Origin: Candidatus Gastranaerophilales bacterium
Lineage (GTDB): Bacteria > Bacillota > Clostridia > Lachnospirales > Lachnospiraceae
Assembly: GCA_023663225.1 (NCBI GenBank)
Contig: JAMPHU010000034.1
Coordinates: 1 to 32,670, forward strand
DNA: 32,670 nucleotides
Direction of reading: 5' to 3'
Made by a program: the position numbers and the translations under genes. Below the pieces are notes generated by a model, which was not told the origin of the DNA, searched no databases, and saw only the letters and a program-made list of their open reading frames with translations. Of this stretch, positions 22,877 through 32,538 are shown one piece after another (positions within the stretch are counted from its first letter, which is position 1; each line of letters opens with the position of its first letter).

Positions 22877-25800
22877 ATGCGAAACAAGTTTACAAAGCGG
22901 ATGCTGGCACTGGTTTTGCCCTTTTTGATGATCTTCTCCATGACCTTTGTCAGTTCTGCAGAAAATGATGCAATCATGATAGCGATAGATGGAAACGACG
23001 CCGGTTCGGAGGAAATCTTCCCGGACGGCGTTTGGGATACGGGGGATGTCTTAGACGCGCAGACGCAGGAGACAGGAGCGAATGAGAGCGTGTCTGCGGA
23101 CGGTTCCGATATGGGTCTGGAATTGCTGGATGCGGAGGTGAGCGGATCCGGAGAAGATGTGGGACAGGCTTTGTTCGTGGTGACGGACGGCGATGGGACG
23201 GAATTTGGAAAATACGGCAGCTGGGCGGATCTGCTGGCTGCTTTTAAACAAACGGGCAATCCGGCGGAGGAGTATCTGATTACGGTTTCGGAAGAGGGAA
23301 TCATAGGCGCTTCCATGCCCGGCAAAGCAGGACGGATCACCCTGCGGCCCGCACAGGAGGGCGGCACGTTGAAATTTGCTTCCGCCACGGTGAATCTGGC
23401 CACGGCGACGGCGATCGAGGCTGCGGTTCTGGAGACGGCCAAGGACGGGAAGCCCGTGAACATCAACACCAAGGGAAAATCTTTGACTTTGCGGCAGACG
23501 AAACATCTCGGCGCGGTGAAGGGGAGTTCCTCGGGCAGCCTGACGCTGGAGGGCGACATCCGGACGGAGGGAGCGCTGCAGACCTTCAAGACCGTGACCG
23601 TGCAGGGCAGCCTGTATCTTGGGCATAACATGACGGGGGTTGCCAATCTGAATCTGGAAAACGGCACGGTTTATCCGGCTTCGGGCAGAACCCTTACGGT
23701 GGCGAACGTGACCGCCGGAGAGAGCGGAACGCTGGTCTATCCCGGCACGGGGGCTTTGCCCACGGTCAAAATAACCGGTGCGGTGAGCGGCGTACTGAGC
23801 ATCCGGCAGTATGCGGAAGATACGGAGGAGGCGGAGGAACTGTACTTTGCGGCGGGAACCAAGCTGTTGACCGCCTCCAAGGCGAAGGCGGAACAGTTTG
23901 CCGTCTTCGGGGATAAAAGAATCTGCTATAAAAAGGGCAGCGCCGTCTATGTGGGGGCGGAGGTGCTGCAGCTCTATGCGCAGGAGGAGTATCTGGGAAC
24001 CTACGCACAGTGGAGCGACGTGGTGTCGCAGATCAACGGAAGACGGCAGAAAGGGACGGCTTACCGAGTGGTGCTTCTGGACGATTTCACGGTAAACGGG
24101 ACGCTCTCTATGCCCGGCAAGGGAAAATACGCGGGAATCGCTATCGAGAATGGCGCGTCGGGACGAAAACTTGCTCTGCGGGTCACGGGGAATGTCACGC
24201 TGACGGCAGACCTGAATTTAGGCACGGGGCTGGATTGGTATGTGAAGGGCTTATCCGGCGCAAGCTGGAAGTTTACAATGGAAAATGGTTCCGGGCTGAC
24301 GGCGGGCGGCGCGGTGACAGTGGGTACGCTGTCGCTGGGGGAGGACACGTTCCTACAGGCGGACGGAAATTTTACCGTCAAGAAACTGCTGGAGGCGGAG
24401 GAGGGCGCACATCTTGTCCTGACGCAGAAAAAGAAGGCGGCTCTTAAAGACAGCATGATAGAGGGCGGCGCGAGGGTCACGGTGAGCATACGGGACAAAA
24501 ATGACAATCGTGTCACACTTTCGCAGGGAACGACTTTGTTTACCTTGTCCGGCAGCAGTTACGCCACGCAGTACCGCCTTCTGGACGGGGAAGGGAAGGA
24601 GTTGGCTTTGTACCGGAAGGGCAATGCGCTGAAGGTGCAGGGATCGGCGGCCACGCCCGTGACGCTGTATGACGTGGCGGAGGACGGCGAGGTGAGTCTG
24701 GGCGAATATGCCTCTCTGGCGGACGTCAAAACGGAGATTGCAAGGCGCAAGAATGCCAAAGGGTCGTACCGGCTGGAGGTGGCGGAGGATCTTTTCGTCA
24801 AAGGAGCCATTCCCTTTCCTAAGGCGGGAACCTACAAAGAAATTACTTTTACGGGAGCGCGCATCCGCACCACGGGAAATCTTACCCTGACGGGCGGCGT
24901 GACGTTTGCAAATGAAGTCCGCAAGGTGAAAAACGAGAAGGACGACAAGGCGCTCTTGTGGACCGTGAATCTCTCGAAATATACTTTGACCATACCGGCG
25001 GGATCTTCCGTGGACAGTCTGGGAAGCGTGAAAGGCAGCACGGGTTCCTGCCTGCGGGTGGAAGCGGGTGCAGAGCAGACGATCAACGGCGATCTGAAAG
25101 CGGCGGCGCTGACGCTGGGCGGCAGGTTACAGGTCACGGGAAACGTAACGGTCACGGAGATCTGCCCTGAGGCGGGCAACCGGTTTGTCTATGATCTGGC
25201 CAAGAACGTCACCGTGAAGGGCGATATCACAGGGGACGGCACGAAACTGCTTTTGGATCCGCTGAAAAACGGACAAGCGCTGAGCGTCTATACGGAAGGG
25301 CAGAAAATTCTGAGCAGTATGCCCAAAGCCAATATCAACCGGCTGAAGCTGGCGCAGGAGACGGAATATACGCTTTACCGGGAAAACGGAGCGGTCAAGC
25401 TGGGAACGCCGATCATCACGGTGTTTGCGGATACTTTGGATTATGAGTCCTGCATCCATGCGGCGTCTTCCGATCAGCCCCGTTTCGTGCGGGTCAACGA
25501 CGCCATGGATTATATCAACGATACGAAATTTACGGAGTATGTGATCCGGTTGGATCAGGATGTGCCTTCGGCAGGGAATTTTACCATGCCTTCGGGCGGG
25601 AAGCACATTGTCTTGTGCGGAATCGGCGGGGAACAAAAGACGCTTGCGCTCTCCGGCTCCCTCACGCTGGACGGCAGCAGCCTGACGGTGCGCAATGTGA
25701 AGCTGGACAATAAGACCGCAGCGGAGCCTGGCGTCACGCTGAAAAACAATGCGTCCCTGTATTTGTATGAGACCGGGATCAATACTTTAAATGCGGCCGC

Positions 25801-26245
25801 CGGGACGGCGGTGACGCTGGAGGGACAGGTGGAGCTAAAAGGAGCCGTGAGCGGAGCCTGTGATCTGACCGTAGCGGAGAATGCCGTGGTGCGCGTAAAC
25901 GGGAACCTGACGGCCGGGACGCTCACTCTGGCAGCTACGCCGGGGACGGAAGGCCGCGCGCAGTTTCGGATTTCAAGCGGCAAAAAGATCACGATAAACG
26001 GCAAGGTGGATACGGGCGGCACGGGACTCTTTCTCATGAATGTGACGGACAAAAACGATGCGCTGGCGGATTTGAAGGAAGGCACGGTGCTGGTCAATAC
26101 GCAGTACGGAGAGGCGGGACAGTTCAGCACGGAGAATATCATACCGGGTACGTTTGAGAAGTGGACGCTGACGAAGGAGGGAACCGCGGTAAAGACCAAG
26201 GCGGATGCGGCGGACGACGGACAGTGGTCGGGGGATTATCTGTAG
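22877..26245 (+). CDS. Large secreted repeat protein, probably surface or extracellular
   Basis: A 1122-aa protein with a clear signal peptide (MRNKFTKRMLALVLPFLMIF, cleavage near VSSAEN). After an acidic spacer, four diverged copies of about 230 to 265 residues begin near residues 98, 365, 595 and 847. Each copy opens with a short strand plus a GxYxSWxD-type helix (EFGKYGSWADLLAAF; YLGTYAQWSDVVSQI; SLGEYASLADVKTEI; RVNDAMDYIND). Next comes a strand and a SMPGK-like turn (ASMPGK, LSMPGK, IPFPKAGT, FTMPSGGK), then a long run of short T/V/L-rich strands such as LRVTGNVTLTADL, suggesting a beta-helix or beta-solenoid. No LPxTG, SLH or choline-binding repeat is visible, so anchoring is unclear. 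AGGAGG lies 9 bases before the ATG. It is probably an adhesin-like or scaffold protein; no enzyme motif was seen. Confidence 0.75.
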   Translation: MRNKFTKRMLALVLPFLMIFSMTFVSSAENDAIMIAIDGNDAGSEEIFPDGVWDTGDVLDAQTQETGANESVSADGSDMGLELLDAEVSGSGEDVGQALFVVTDGDGTEFGKYGSWADLLAAFKQTGNPAEEYLITVSEEGIIGASMPGKAGRITLRPAQEGGTLKFASATVNLATATAIEAAVLETAKDGKPVNINTKGKSLTLRQTKHLGAVKGSSSGSLTLEGDIRTEGALQTFKTVTVQGSLYLGHNMTGVANLNLENGTVYPASGRTLTVANVTAGESGTLVYPGTGALPTVKITGAVSGVLSIRQYAEDTEEAEELYFAAGTKLLTASKAKAEQFAVFGDKRICYKKGSAVYVGAEVLQLYAQEEYLGTYAQWSDVVSQINGRRQKGTAYRVVLLDDFTVNGTLSMPGKGKYAGIAIENGASGRKLALRVTGNVTLTADLNLGTGLDWYVKGLSGASWKFTMENGSGLTAGGAVTVGTLSLGEDTFLQADGNFTVKKLLEAEEGAHLVLTQKKKAALKDSMIEGGARVTVSIRDKNDNRVTLSQGTTLFTLSGSSYATQYRLLDGEGKELALYRKGNALKVQGSAATPVTLYDVAEDGEVSLGEYASLADVKTEIARRKNAKGSYRLEVAEDLFVKGAIPFPKAGTYKEITFTGARIRTTGNLTLTGGVTFANEVRKVKNEKDDKALLWTVNLSKYTLTIPAGSSVDSLGSVKGSTGSCLRVEAGAEQTINGDLKAAALTLGGRLQVTGNVTVTEICPEAGNRFVYDLAKNVTVKGDITGDGTKLLLDPLKNGQALSVYTEGQKILSSMPKANINRLKLAQETEYTLYRENGAVKLGTPIITVFADTLDYESCIHAASSDQPRFVRVNDAMDYINDTKFTEYVIRLDQDVPSAGNFTMPSGGKHIVLCGIGGEQKTLALSGSLTLDGSSLTVRNVKLDNKTAAEPGVTLKNNASLYLYETGINTLNAAAGTAVTLEGQVELKGAVSGACDLTVAENAVVRVNGNLTAGTLTLAATPGTEGRAQFRISSGKKITINGKVDTGGTGLFLMNVTDKNDALADLKEGTVLVNTQYGEAGQFSTENIIPGTFEKWTLTKEGTAVKTKADAADDGQWSGDYL

Positions 26246-26304
26246 GAAATCCGCTTGCCGAACGGGGATCAAATTGCTATCAATCGCATAAAAATGCAAA
26301 AAAA

Positions 26305-26378
26305 GCCGGGGTTGCTGCCAAACATTTCAAAATCCGACAAATTAAATGGTGGCATCCCGGCGTAATCTCTGTTATAAT
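26305..26378 (+). promoter_or_regulatory. Stem-loop and -10 box upstream of gdpP
   Basis: GCCGGG (26305-26310) and CCCGGC (26356-26361) close a long imperfect stem with partial pairing of TGCTGCCA to TGGTGGCA. TATAAT at 26373-26378 is a perfect -10 box, 73 bases before gdpP, with no good -35. The stem overlaps where the -35 would be, so it may terminate upstream transcription or regulate initiation. Confidence 0.5.
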
Positions 26379-26450
26379 GTACGGTGAGGGCAGAAGCGGC
26401 GCGATCGGGACAAGTGCGCCAATGCCCGGCAGAGAACATGGGGTGTATAC

Positions 26451-28502
26451 ATGAAGAAGCGGATTCGCCTAAAGGGCCGAATGAAAACATACATACAATT
26501 TAGTATTTATCTGGGGATTCTGCTCTGTGCGGTGGATGCGGCGATCTGTATGATTGACTACCGCGCGGGGTTTTTGCTGGGGATTTTTGCGGTATTTTAT
26601 TTTGCGGTGACGCTGACGATGTATTTTCAAAATAAGCCCGTACTCATGAACGAGCTGATCAGTTTTGCCACGGAGTACGGACAGATTCAGCGGAAACTGC
26701 TGCGGGATCTGGATTTGCCGTATGCGCTTTTGGACGACGCGGGAAAGGTGATCTGGACCAATCTGGCGTTCGAGGCGGCGATTCATCAGGCAAAGGGCTA
26801 TAACAAGTCGATCACCGGGCTTTTCCCGGCGATGACAAGGGACAAGCTTCCCGACGACGCAGGGCTGGACGAGGCGCAGTACGAACTGGAATATGAGAAT
26901 TGCGAGTATGTGGTGAAATTCCGGAAGATTTCGCTGAAAGATATGGCGGCCAACAGCGATATCATTGATGCGGAGGGCTATAACGGGTATCTGATCGCCA
27001 TGTATCTCTTTGACGAGACCGCTCTACACATTGCGTTGAAGGAAGTGGACGACCAGAGCCTTGCGGTGGGAATGATCTATCTGGACAATTATGAGGAGGC
27101 GCTGGAGAGCGTGGAGGAAGTCCGGCGTTCCCTGTTGATCGCCTTAATCGACAGAAAAGTCAACAAATATATTTCCGCGTTGGACGGAATCAGCAAGAAG
27201 CTGGAGAAGGACAAGTATCTGGTGATCCTGCGCAAGAAGGCGATCGCCCAGCTGCAGGAGAGCCGTTTTGACCTGCTGGAGGAAGTCAAGACCGTCAATA
27301 TCGGAAACGAGATGGCGGTCACCATCAGTATTGGCGTGGGACTGGACGGCCTTACCTACGCACAGAATTACGAGTTTGCCAGAAACGCCATTGATCTGGC
27401 GCTGGGGCGCGGCGGCGATCAGGCGGTGATCAAGACGCCGGAGAGCATCACCTATTACGGCGGCAAAAGCCAGCAGGTGGAGAAAAATACCCGTGTCAAG
27501 GCGAGAGTCAAGGCTCATGCGCTGCGGGAGATCATCACCGGCAAAGATAAGGTGCTGGTGATGGGACATCGGATGCCGGACGTGGACAGTTTCGGATCTG
27601 CGGTGGGAATCTACCGGATTGCGACCACGCTGGGGCGGAAGTGCCATATCGTATTGGACGAGGCCACCACGGCGATACAGCCCCTTGTGGCGCTTTTTAA
27701 GGACAATCCCGAGTATGAGGAAGATATGATTATCCGCGGGCAGGAGGCCATTGAGATGGCTGGCAACAATGCGGTTCTGGTGGTGGTGGATGTGAACAAA
27801 CCCTCGATCACGGAATGTCCGGAGCTGTTGAAGTACTGCAAGTCCATCGTGGTACTCGATCATCACAGGCAGGGTACGGAAACCATCGAGAACGCCACGC
27901 TCTCCTATGTGGAGCCGTATGCTTCATCCGCCTGTGAGATGGTGTCCGAGATTTTACAGTACACCTATGACAATATCAAAATCCGTCCGGAGGAGGCGGA
28001 CTGCATGTACTCGGGAATTGTGGTGGACACCAACAATTTCGTGACCAAGACCGGAGTGCGTACCTTCGAGGCGGCCGCATTCCTGCGCCGCAGCGGCGCC
28101 GATGTGACCAGAGTGCGCAAGATGTTCCGTGAGGATGCGCAGGAGTACAAGGCGCGGGCGGATGCGGTGAGTCAGGCGGAGATTTATAAGCAGTATTTCG
28201 CCATCTCCATCTGTATGGCGGAGGATCTGCCGAGTCCTACCGTAATCGGCGCACAGGCGGCCAACGAGCTTTTGAATATCAAGGGGATTAAGGCCAGTTT
28301 CGTATTGACGGATTATCAAGGGAAAATCTATGTCAGCGCCCGTTCCATCGACGAGGTGAATGTACAGATCGTCATGGAGCGCATGGGCGGCGGCGGCCAT
28401 CTGAACGTGGCGGCCTGCCAGATGGAAGGCGTGGGCATTGTGGAGGCGATCGGCGCTTTGAAGCGCACCATAGACGACATGCTGGAAAAAGGCGAAATTT
28501 AG
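26451..28502 (+). CDS. gdpP: Cyclic-di-AMP phosphodiesterase GdpP
   Basis: A 683-aa membrane phosphodiesterase that hydrolyses c-di-AMP to pApA. Two N-terminal transmembrane helices (IQFSIYLGILLCAVDAAICM and the AGFLLGIFAVFYFAV stretch) are followed by a PAS-like region (ALLDDAGKVIWTN), a degenerate GGDEF domain, and the DHH/DHHA1 catalytic module. DHH motifs seen are VMGHRMPDVDSFGSAVG, VVVDVNKP, VVLDHHRQG and YSGIVVDTNNF; DHHA1 ends with GGGGHLNVAACQ. Length matches the family (about 650 to 680). It is followed by rplI and dnaB, the conserved gdpP-rplI-dnaB order. The ribosome site before the ATG is weak. The protein should set c-di-AMP levels and so affect osmotic and wall homeostasis. Confidence 0.95.
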   Translation: MKKRIRLKGRMKTYIQFSIYLGILLCAVDAAICMIDYRAGFLLGIFAVFYFAVTLTMYFQNKPVLMNELISFATEYGQIQRKLLRDLDLPYALLDDAGKVIWTNLAFEAAIHQAKGYNKSITGLFPAMTRDKLPDDAGLDEAQYELEYENCEYVVKFRKISLKDMAANSDIIDAEGYNGYLIAMYLFDETALHIALKEVDDQSLAVGMIYLDNYEEALESVEEVRRSLLIALIDRKVNKYISALDGISKKLEKDKYLVILRKKAIAQLQESRFDLLEEVKTVNIGNEMAVTISIGVGLDGLTYAQNYEFARNAIDLALGRGGDQAVIKTPESITYYGGKSQQVEKNTRVKARVKAHALREIITGKDKVLVMGHRMPDVDSFGSAVGIYRIATTLGRKCHIVLDEATTAIQPLVALFKDNPEYEEDMIIRGQEAIEMAGNNAVLVVVDVNKPSITECPELLKYCKSIVVLDHHRQGTETIENATLSYVEPYASSACEMVSEILQYTYDNIKIRPEEADCMYSGIVVDTNNFVTKTGVRTFEAAAFLRRSGADVTRVRKMFREDAQEYKARADAVSQAEIYKQYFAISICMAEDLPSPTVIGAQAANELLNIKGIKASFVLTDYQGKIYVSARSIDEVNVQIVMERMGGGGHLNVAACQMEGVGIVEAIGALKRTIDDMLEKGEI

Positions 28503-28518
28503 AGAAAGGATGACAGAG

Positions 28519-28965
28519 ATGAAGATTATTCTTTTACAGGACGAGAAAAAATTAGGTAAAAAGAGCGAGGTAGTCGAAGTCAGCGAGGGCTATGCCAGAA
28601 ATTATATTTTGCCGAAAAAGATCGGCGTGGAGGCCAACGCGAAGAATCTGAACGATCTGAAGCTTCATCGGGCCAACGACGCAAAGGTTGCACAGGAACA
28701 GCTGGATGCGGCAAAAGCGCTGGCGGCGGAGCTGGAGAGCAAGCAGGTTGCGGTCAAAATCAAAGCGGGAGAGGGCGGCAGGGCTTTCGGGTCCGTCTCC
28801 TCCAAAGAGATTGCGGCGGCGGTGAAGGAGCAGCACGGTCTGGAGATCGACAAGAAGAAGATCCAGCTTCCCGAGGCTTTAAAAAATTTTGGAAGTTATG
28901 AGGTGGGCGTCAAATTGCATCCGCAGGTGACGGCCAAGCTGACCGTGAAGGTATTGGAGGCATAG
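28519..28965 (+). CDS. rplI: 50S ribosomal protein L9
   Basis: A 148-aa large-subunit protein with the usual two domains and a long connecting helix. MKIILLQDEKKLGKKSEVVE and VSEGYARNYILPKK are the N-terminal signature that binds 23S rRNA; the C-terminal domain has GRAFGSVSSKEIA and LKNFGSYEVGVKLHP. The Met at 28519 gives the usual MK start and a ribosome site (AAAGGA) about 10 bases upstream; the ATG at 28510 would be too close to it. It lies 16 bases after gdpP and 1 base before dnaB. Confidence 0.96.
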   Translation: MKIILLQDEKKLGKKSEVVEVSEGYARNYILPKKIGVEANAKNLNDLKLHRANDAKVAQEQLDAAKALAAELESKQVAVKIKAGEGGRAFGSVSSKEIAAAVKEQHGLEIDKKKIQLPEALKNFGSYEVGVKLHPQVTAKLTVKVLEA

Positions 28966-28966
28966 A

Positions 28967-30319
<1,353 letters not shown>

Positions 30320-30320
30320 C

Positions 30321-30375
30321 AGGATAGCAGAATGGTAGAATAGAAATAACAGAATAGCAAATAGCAGAATAGCAT
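30321..30375 (+). repeat. AGCAGAAT-type short repeats after dnaB
   Basis: The stretch just after the dnaB stop is built of imperfect copies of AGCAGAAT and ATAGCA-like units (about five in 55 bases). It is low-complexity and has no ORF; probably slippage-derived. Confidence 0.65.
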
Positions 30376-30397
30376 AGGAAGAATGAGTCCGCTTACG

Positions 30398-30434
30398 AAA
30401 GAGAATGTGCATGAGAAGCCATTCTCTTTTTTAT
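30398..30434 (+). terminator. Terminator after the gdpP-rplI-dnaB operon
   Basis: AAAGAGAATG (30398-30407) and CATTCTCTTT (30420-30429) form a 10-bp perfect stem with a 12-base loop, followed by TTTTTA. It lies within the upstream part of the long frame that precedes the MerR gene, supporting the shorter start for that gene. Confidence 0.88.
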
Positions 30435-30517
30435 ATGCGCCCAAGGCGCAGGTTTCTACGGAACAGGTCATGAGCGCCGTCTGTTCGTCGGAGGACGCGC
30501 TTCGGAAAGGAGAGGGA

Positions 30518-31129
30518 ATGGAGAATTATTTGTTGATTTCGGATGCTGCCAAAGAGGTTCAGGTGGAGAGCCATGTGCTGCGTTATTGGGAGGAGGAACT
30601 GCACCTGCCGATCAAACGCAACGAGCTGGGACACCGTTACTATACGCCGGAGGATGTGGAGCGTTTCAGACAGATTAAGAGCATGAAAGAGAGGGGATTG
30701 CAGTTGAAGGCGATCAAGATGGTGTTAAAAGACGGAAAACTGGACGTGATTTCGCAGGAGAATGCCCCGGAGAGCCGGGAGGAGAAAGCGCAGCGCCTCC
30801 AGTGGATTATGCAGCAGCTGATCCGTCAGGCCGTGCAGGAGAACAATGCGGAGCTGGTGCGGCAGATCAAGGAGAGCGTGTTAAAGGAGCTGGACTATCA
30901 GTTCCGGATGCAGGACGAGCGGGAGGAAGAGCGCGCCAAACAGGCCGCGGAGCGCACGGAAGCGTATTACCGGCAGATCGACGAACTGCTGCGCAAGAAG
31001 AGCGGCAGGAAGAAGATGGCAGAGCTGTTTGCCCGCAGCGCGGAGAAGAAAGCGGAGGGCGGCAAAGCGAAGCAGTCCGGTCAGGACAAGCGTCCGAAGG
31101 AAAAAAAGAAAAGGCATTTCGTCGTCTGA
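30518..31129 (+). CDS. MerR-family transcriptional regulator
   Basis: A 203-aa regulator. The N-terminal winged helix reads LLISDAAKEVQVESHVLRYWEEE then GHRYYTPEDVERFRQIKSMKERGLQLKAIK, the MerR signature; the remainder is a long charged coiled coil (QQLIRQAVQENNAELVRQIKE and EEERAKQAAERTEAYYRQI) and a Lys/Arg-rich tail. No ligand-binding Cys or substrate domain is seen, so it may be an orphan regulator. I chose ATG 30518 with AAAGGAGAGG upstream; the longer frame from 30383 crosses a terminator. Its stop lies inside a hairpin shared with the convergent ferredoxin gene. Confidence 0.9.
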   Translation: MENYLLISDAAKEVQVESHVLRYWEEELHLPIKRNELGHRYYTPEDVERFRQIKSMKERGLQLKAIKMVLKDGKLDVISQENAPESREEKAQRLQWIMQQLIRQAVQENNAELVRQIKESVLKELDYQFRMQDEREEERAKQAAERTEAYYRQIDELLRKKSGRKKMAELFARSAEKKAEGGKAKQSGQDKRPKEKKKRHFVV

Positions 31130-31137
31130 AATGCCTT
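31111..31137. terminator. Convergent terminator overlapping the MerR stop codon
   Basis: AAGGCATTTC (31111-31120) and GAAATGCCTT (31128-31137) form a perfect 10-bp stem with a 7-base loop. On the minus strand it is followed by a T-rich tract (TTTTCTTTTTTTCC), so it best serves the ferredoxin gene; it lies partly within the last codons of the plus-strand MerR gene. Confidence 0.8.
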
Positions 31138-31176
31138 CTCCGTCTTTCGTATTTGTTTTATCCGTGTGTCCGAAGA

Positions 31177-31347
31177 TCAGCCTTCTGCAATGGTTCCTAC
31201 AGGACACTGTCCTGCGCAGGAACCGCAGTTGATGCACTTATCTGCATCAATCTCGAATTTGCCGTCTCCCATGCTGATTGCGCCCACAGGACACTGTGCC
31301 TCACAAGCTCCGCACGCCACACAAGCGTCACCGATTACAAATGCCAT
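31177..31347 (-). CDS. 2[4Fe-4S] ferredoxin, clostridial type
   Basis: A 56-aa electron carrier. It has two canonical cluster motifs, CVACGACEAQCP and CINCGSCAGQCP, in MAFVIGDACVACGAC and IDADKCINCGSCAG, with the usual pseudo-twofold arrangement. Length is normal for clostridial ferredoxins. AGGAGG lies 6 bases upstream on the minus strand, and a promoter precedes it. It will accept low-potential electrons from enzymes such as pyruvate ferredoxin oxidoreductase or hydrogenases; the particular partner is not visible here. Confidence 0.97.
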   Translation of the reverse strand: MAFVIGDACVACGACEAQCPVGAISMGDGKFEIDADKCINCGSCAGQCPVGTIAEG

Positions 31348-31395
31348 AGTATTTCCTCCTTTTGTGTGATGAATTCATATCAATCTCTTGCGTTT

Positions 31396-31424
31396 ATTGT
31401 AATACAAAAGAAGTGCTAATTCAA
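31396..31424 (-). promoter_or_regulatory. Promoter of the ferredoxin gene
   Basis: On the minus strand TTGAAT (31419-31424) and TACAAT (31396-31401) are spaced by 17 bases, about 49 bases before the ATG. A single-gene transcript ending at the hairpin near 31120 is expected. Confidence 0.78.
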
Positions 31425-31489
31425 GTGCAAAAGATGGAAATGTAGAGAAAATAAATGGCAGAAGAAACGGCGGAACCAATGGCATAAAA

Positions 31490-32260
31490 TCAAACTGTCT
31501 GCTGCGCCTTCATCTCTTCCCTGCGCTTGCGGATGCCGTTTAGAATGACTTCCTTTTTCTCGATTAATTTGTCCTTGTCCATGGCGGGAACACCCTTTAG
31601 ACGGTATTCCATGCCCAGTTTCTCATATTTGGATTCGCCCATGGTGTGGTAGGGCAGTGCGTCTAACGCTTTCAGGTTGGAAAACTGCCCGATGAAATAT
31701 CCCAGTTCAAACAGGTATTGGTCGTCGTCGGTGTAGCCGGGGACGATCACATGGCGGATCCACATGTCCACATGTTTCTCGTCCAGATAGGCCGCAAATT
31801 TTAAAATATTGGTATTGGGCTGTTTGACCAGATCTTTATGCTTCTCCGGGTCAATGTGCTTGATATCCAGCATCACCAGATCGGTGAGTTCCATCAAGTG
31901 ATCCAGTTTCTTAAGCCATGGGGCGTTGTCGGGATTGTAGGCGATGCCGGAACTGTCGATACAGGTGTGGATATTTTTCTCCTTGGCCAGCGTAAACAGG
32001 TCGATCAGGAAGTCCACCTGCATCAGCGGTTCGCCTCCCGTCACGGTGAGTCCGCCGCCGTTTTTGTAAAAAGCGCTGTTGCGCTCGTACTGTTCTATAA
32101 TGTAGGAAGGCTCCATCAAGGTGCCGCCGTTCATCTCCCATGTGTCGGGGTTGTGGCAGTAGGCGCAGCGCATGGGACAGCCCTGCACGAAGACTACAAA
32201 ACGGGTGCCGGGACCGTCCACGGTTCCAAAACTTTCCAGAGAGTGTATTCTGCCTTGCAT
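31490..32260 (-). CDS. pflA: Pyruvate formate-lyase activating enzyme
   Basis: A 256-aa radical-SAM enzyme that installs the glycyl radical on pyruvate formate-lyase, with a [4Fe-4S] cluster bound by the CxxxCxxC motif at Cys 28, 32 and 35 (GCPMRCAYCHNPDTW). It begins MQGRIHSLESFGTVDGPGTR and has GGLTVTGGEPLMQ, CIDSSGIAYN, LVMLDIKHIDPEKH and VIVPGYTDDD, all typical of PflA. The ribosome site AAAGGA is about 10 bases before the ATG. A minus-strand TATAAT near 32302-32307 may be its promoter. No pflB gene lies next to it on either side, so its substrate gene must be elsewhere. Confidence 0.94.
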   Translation of the reverse strand: MQGRIHSLESFGTVDGPGTRFVVFVQGCPMRCAYCHNPDTWEMNGGTLMEPSYIIEQYERNSAFYKNGGGLTVTGGEPLMQVDFLIDLFTLAKEKNIHTCIDSSGIAYNPDNAPWLKKLDHLMELTDLVMLDIKHIDPEKHKDLVKQPNTNILKFAAYLDEKHVDMWIRHVIVPGYTDDDQYLFELGYFIGQFSNLKALDALPYHTMGESKYEKLGMEYRLKGVPAMDKDKLIEKKEVILNGIRKRREEMKAQQTV

Positions 32261-32307
32261 AATGTACGTCCTTTCCGTGTGGTGATAAAATTCTTCTGAT
32301 TATTATA

Positions 32308-32454
32308 CCGCATTCTGGGTGAAATATAAATAGAGAAATGTAAATTGATACCAAAAGCAGCGGGAAGTCGGTAAAACCAAGCTTACAGGACGCCCCGCGT
32401 GAAGGCGTAACAGAACGGATTGGCGGCGTAAGAGACAGAAACTTGTCAAAAATG
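32308..32454. other. Intergenic region between divergent pflA and lipoprotein genes
   Basis: No ORF is supported. It separates the likely pflA -10 box from the plus-strand promoter. Confidence 0.5.
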
Positions 32455-32482
32455 TTGACAGAGCGGCTAGGGGGGGTAAAAT
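32455..32482 (+). promoter_or_regulatory. Promoter of the rightmost lipoprotein gene
   Basis: A perfect -35 TTGACA (32455-32460) and TAAAAT (32477-32482) are spaced by 16 bases. A G-rich spacer (GGGGGG) lies between the boxes. Confidence 0.75.
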
Positions 32483-32538
32483 GAGGGGGCAATGCACAAT
32501 AAAACGTCGTATGACTTATAAAAAGGGGGAGAAAGATT

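Noticed and set aside
30383-30517. N-terminal extension of the MerR protein
   Set aside because: The extension crosses an intrinsic terminator; the MerR fold starts at 30518 with a good ribosome site.
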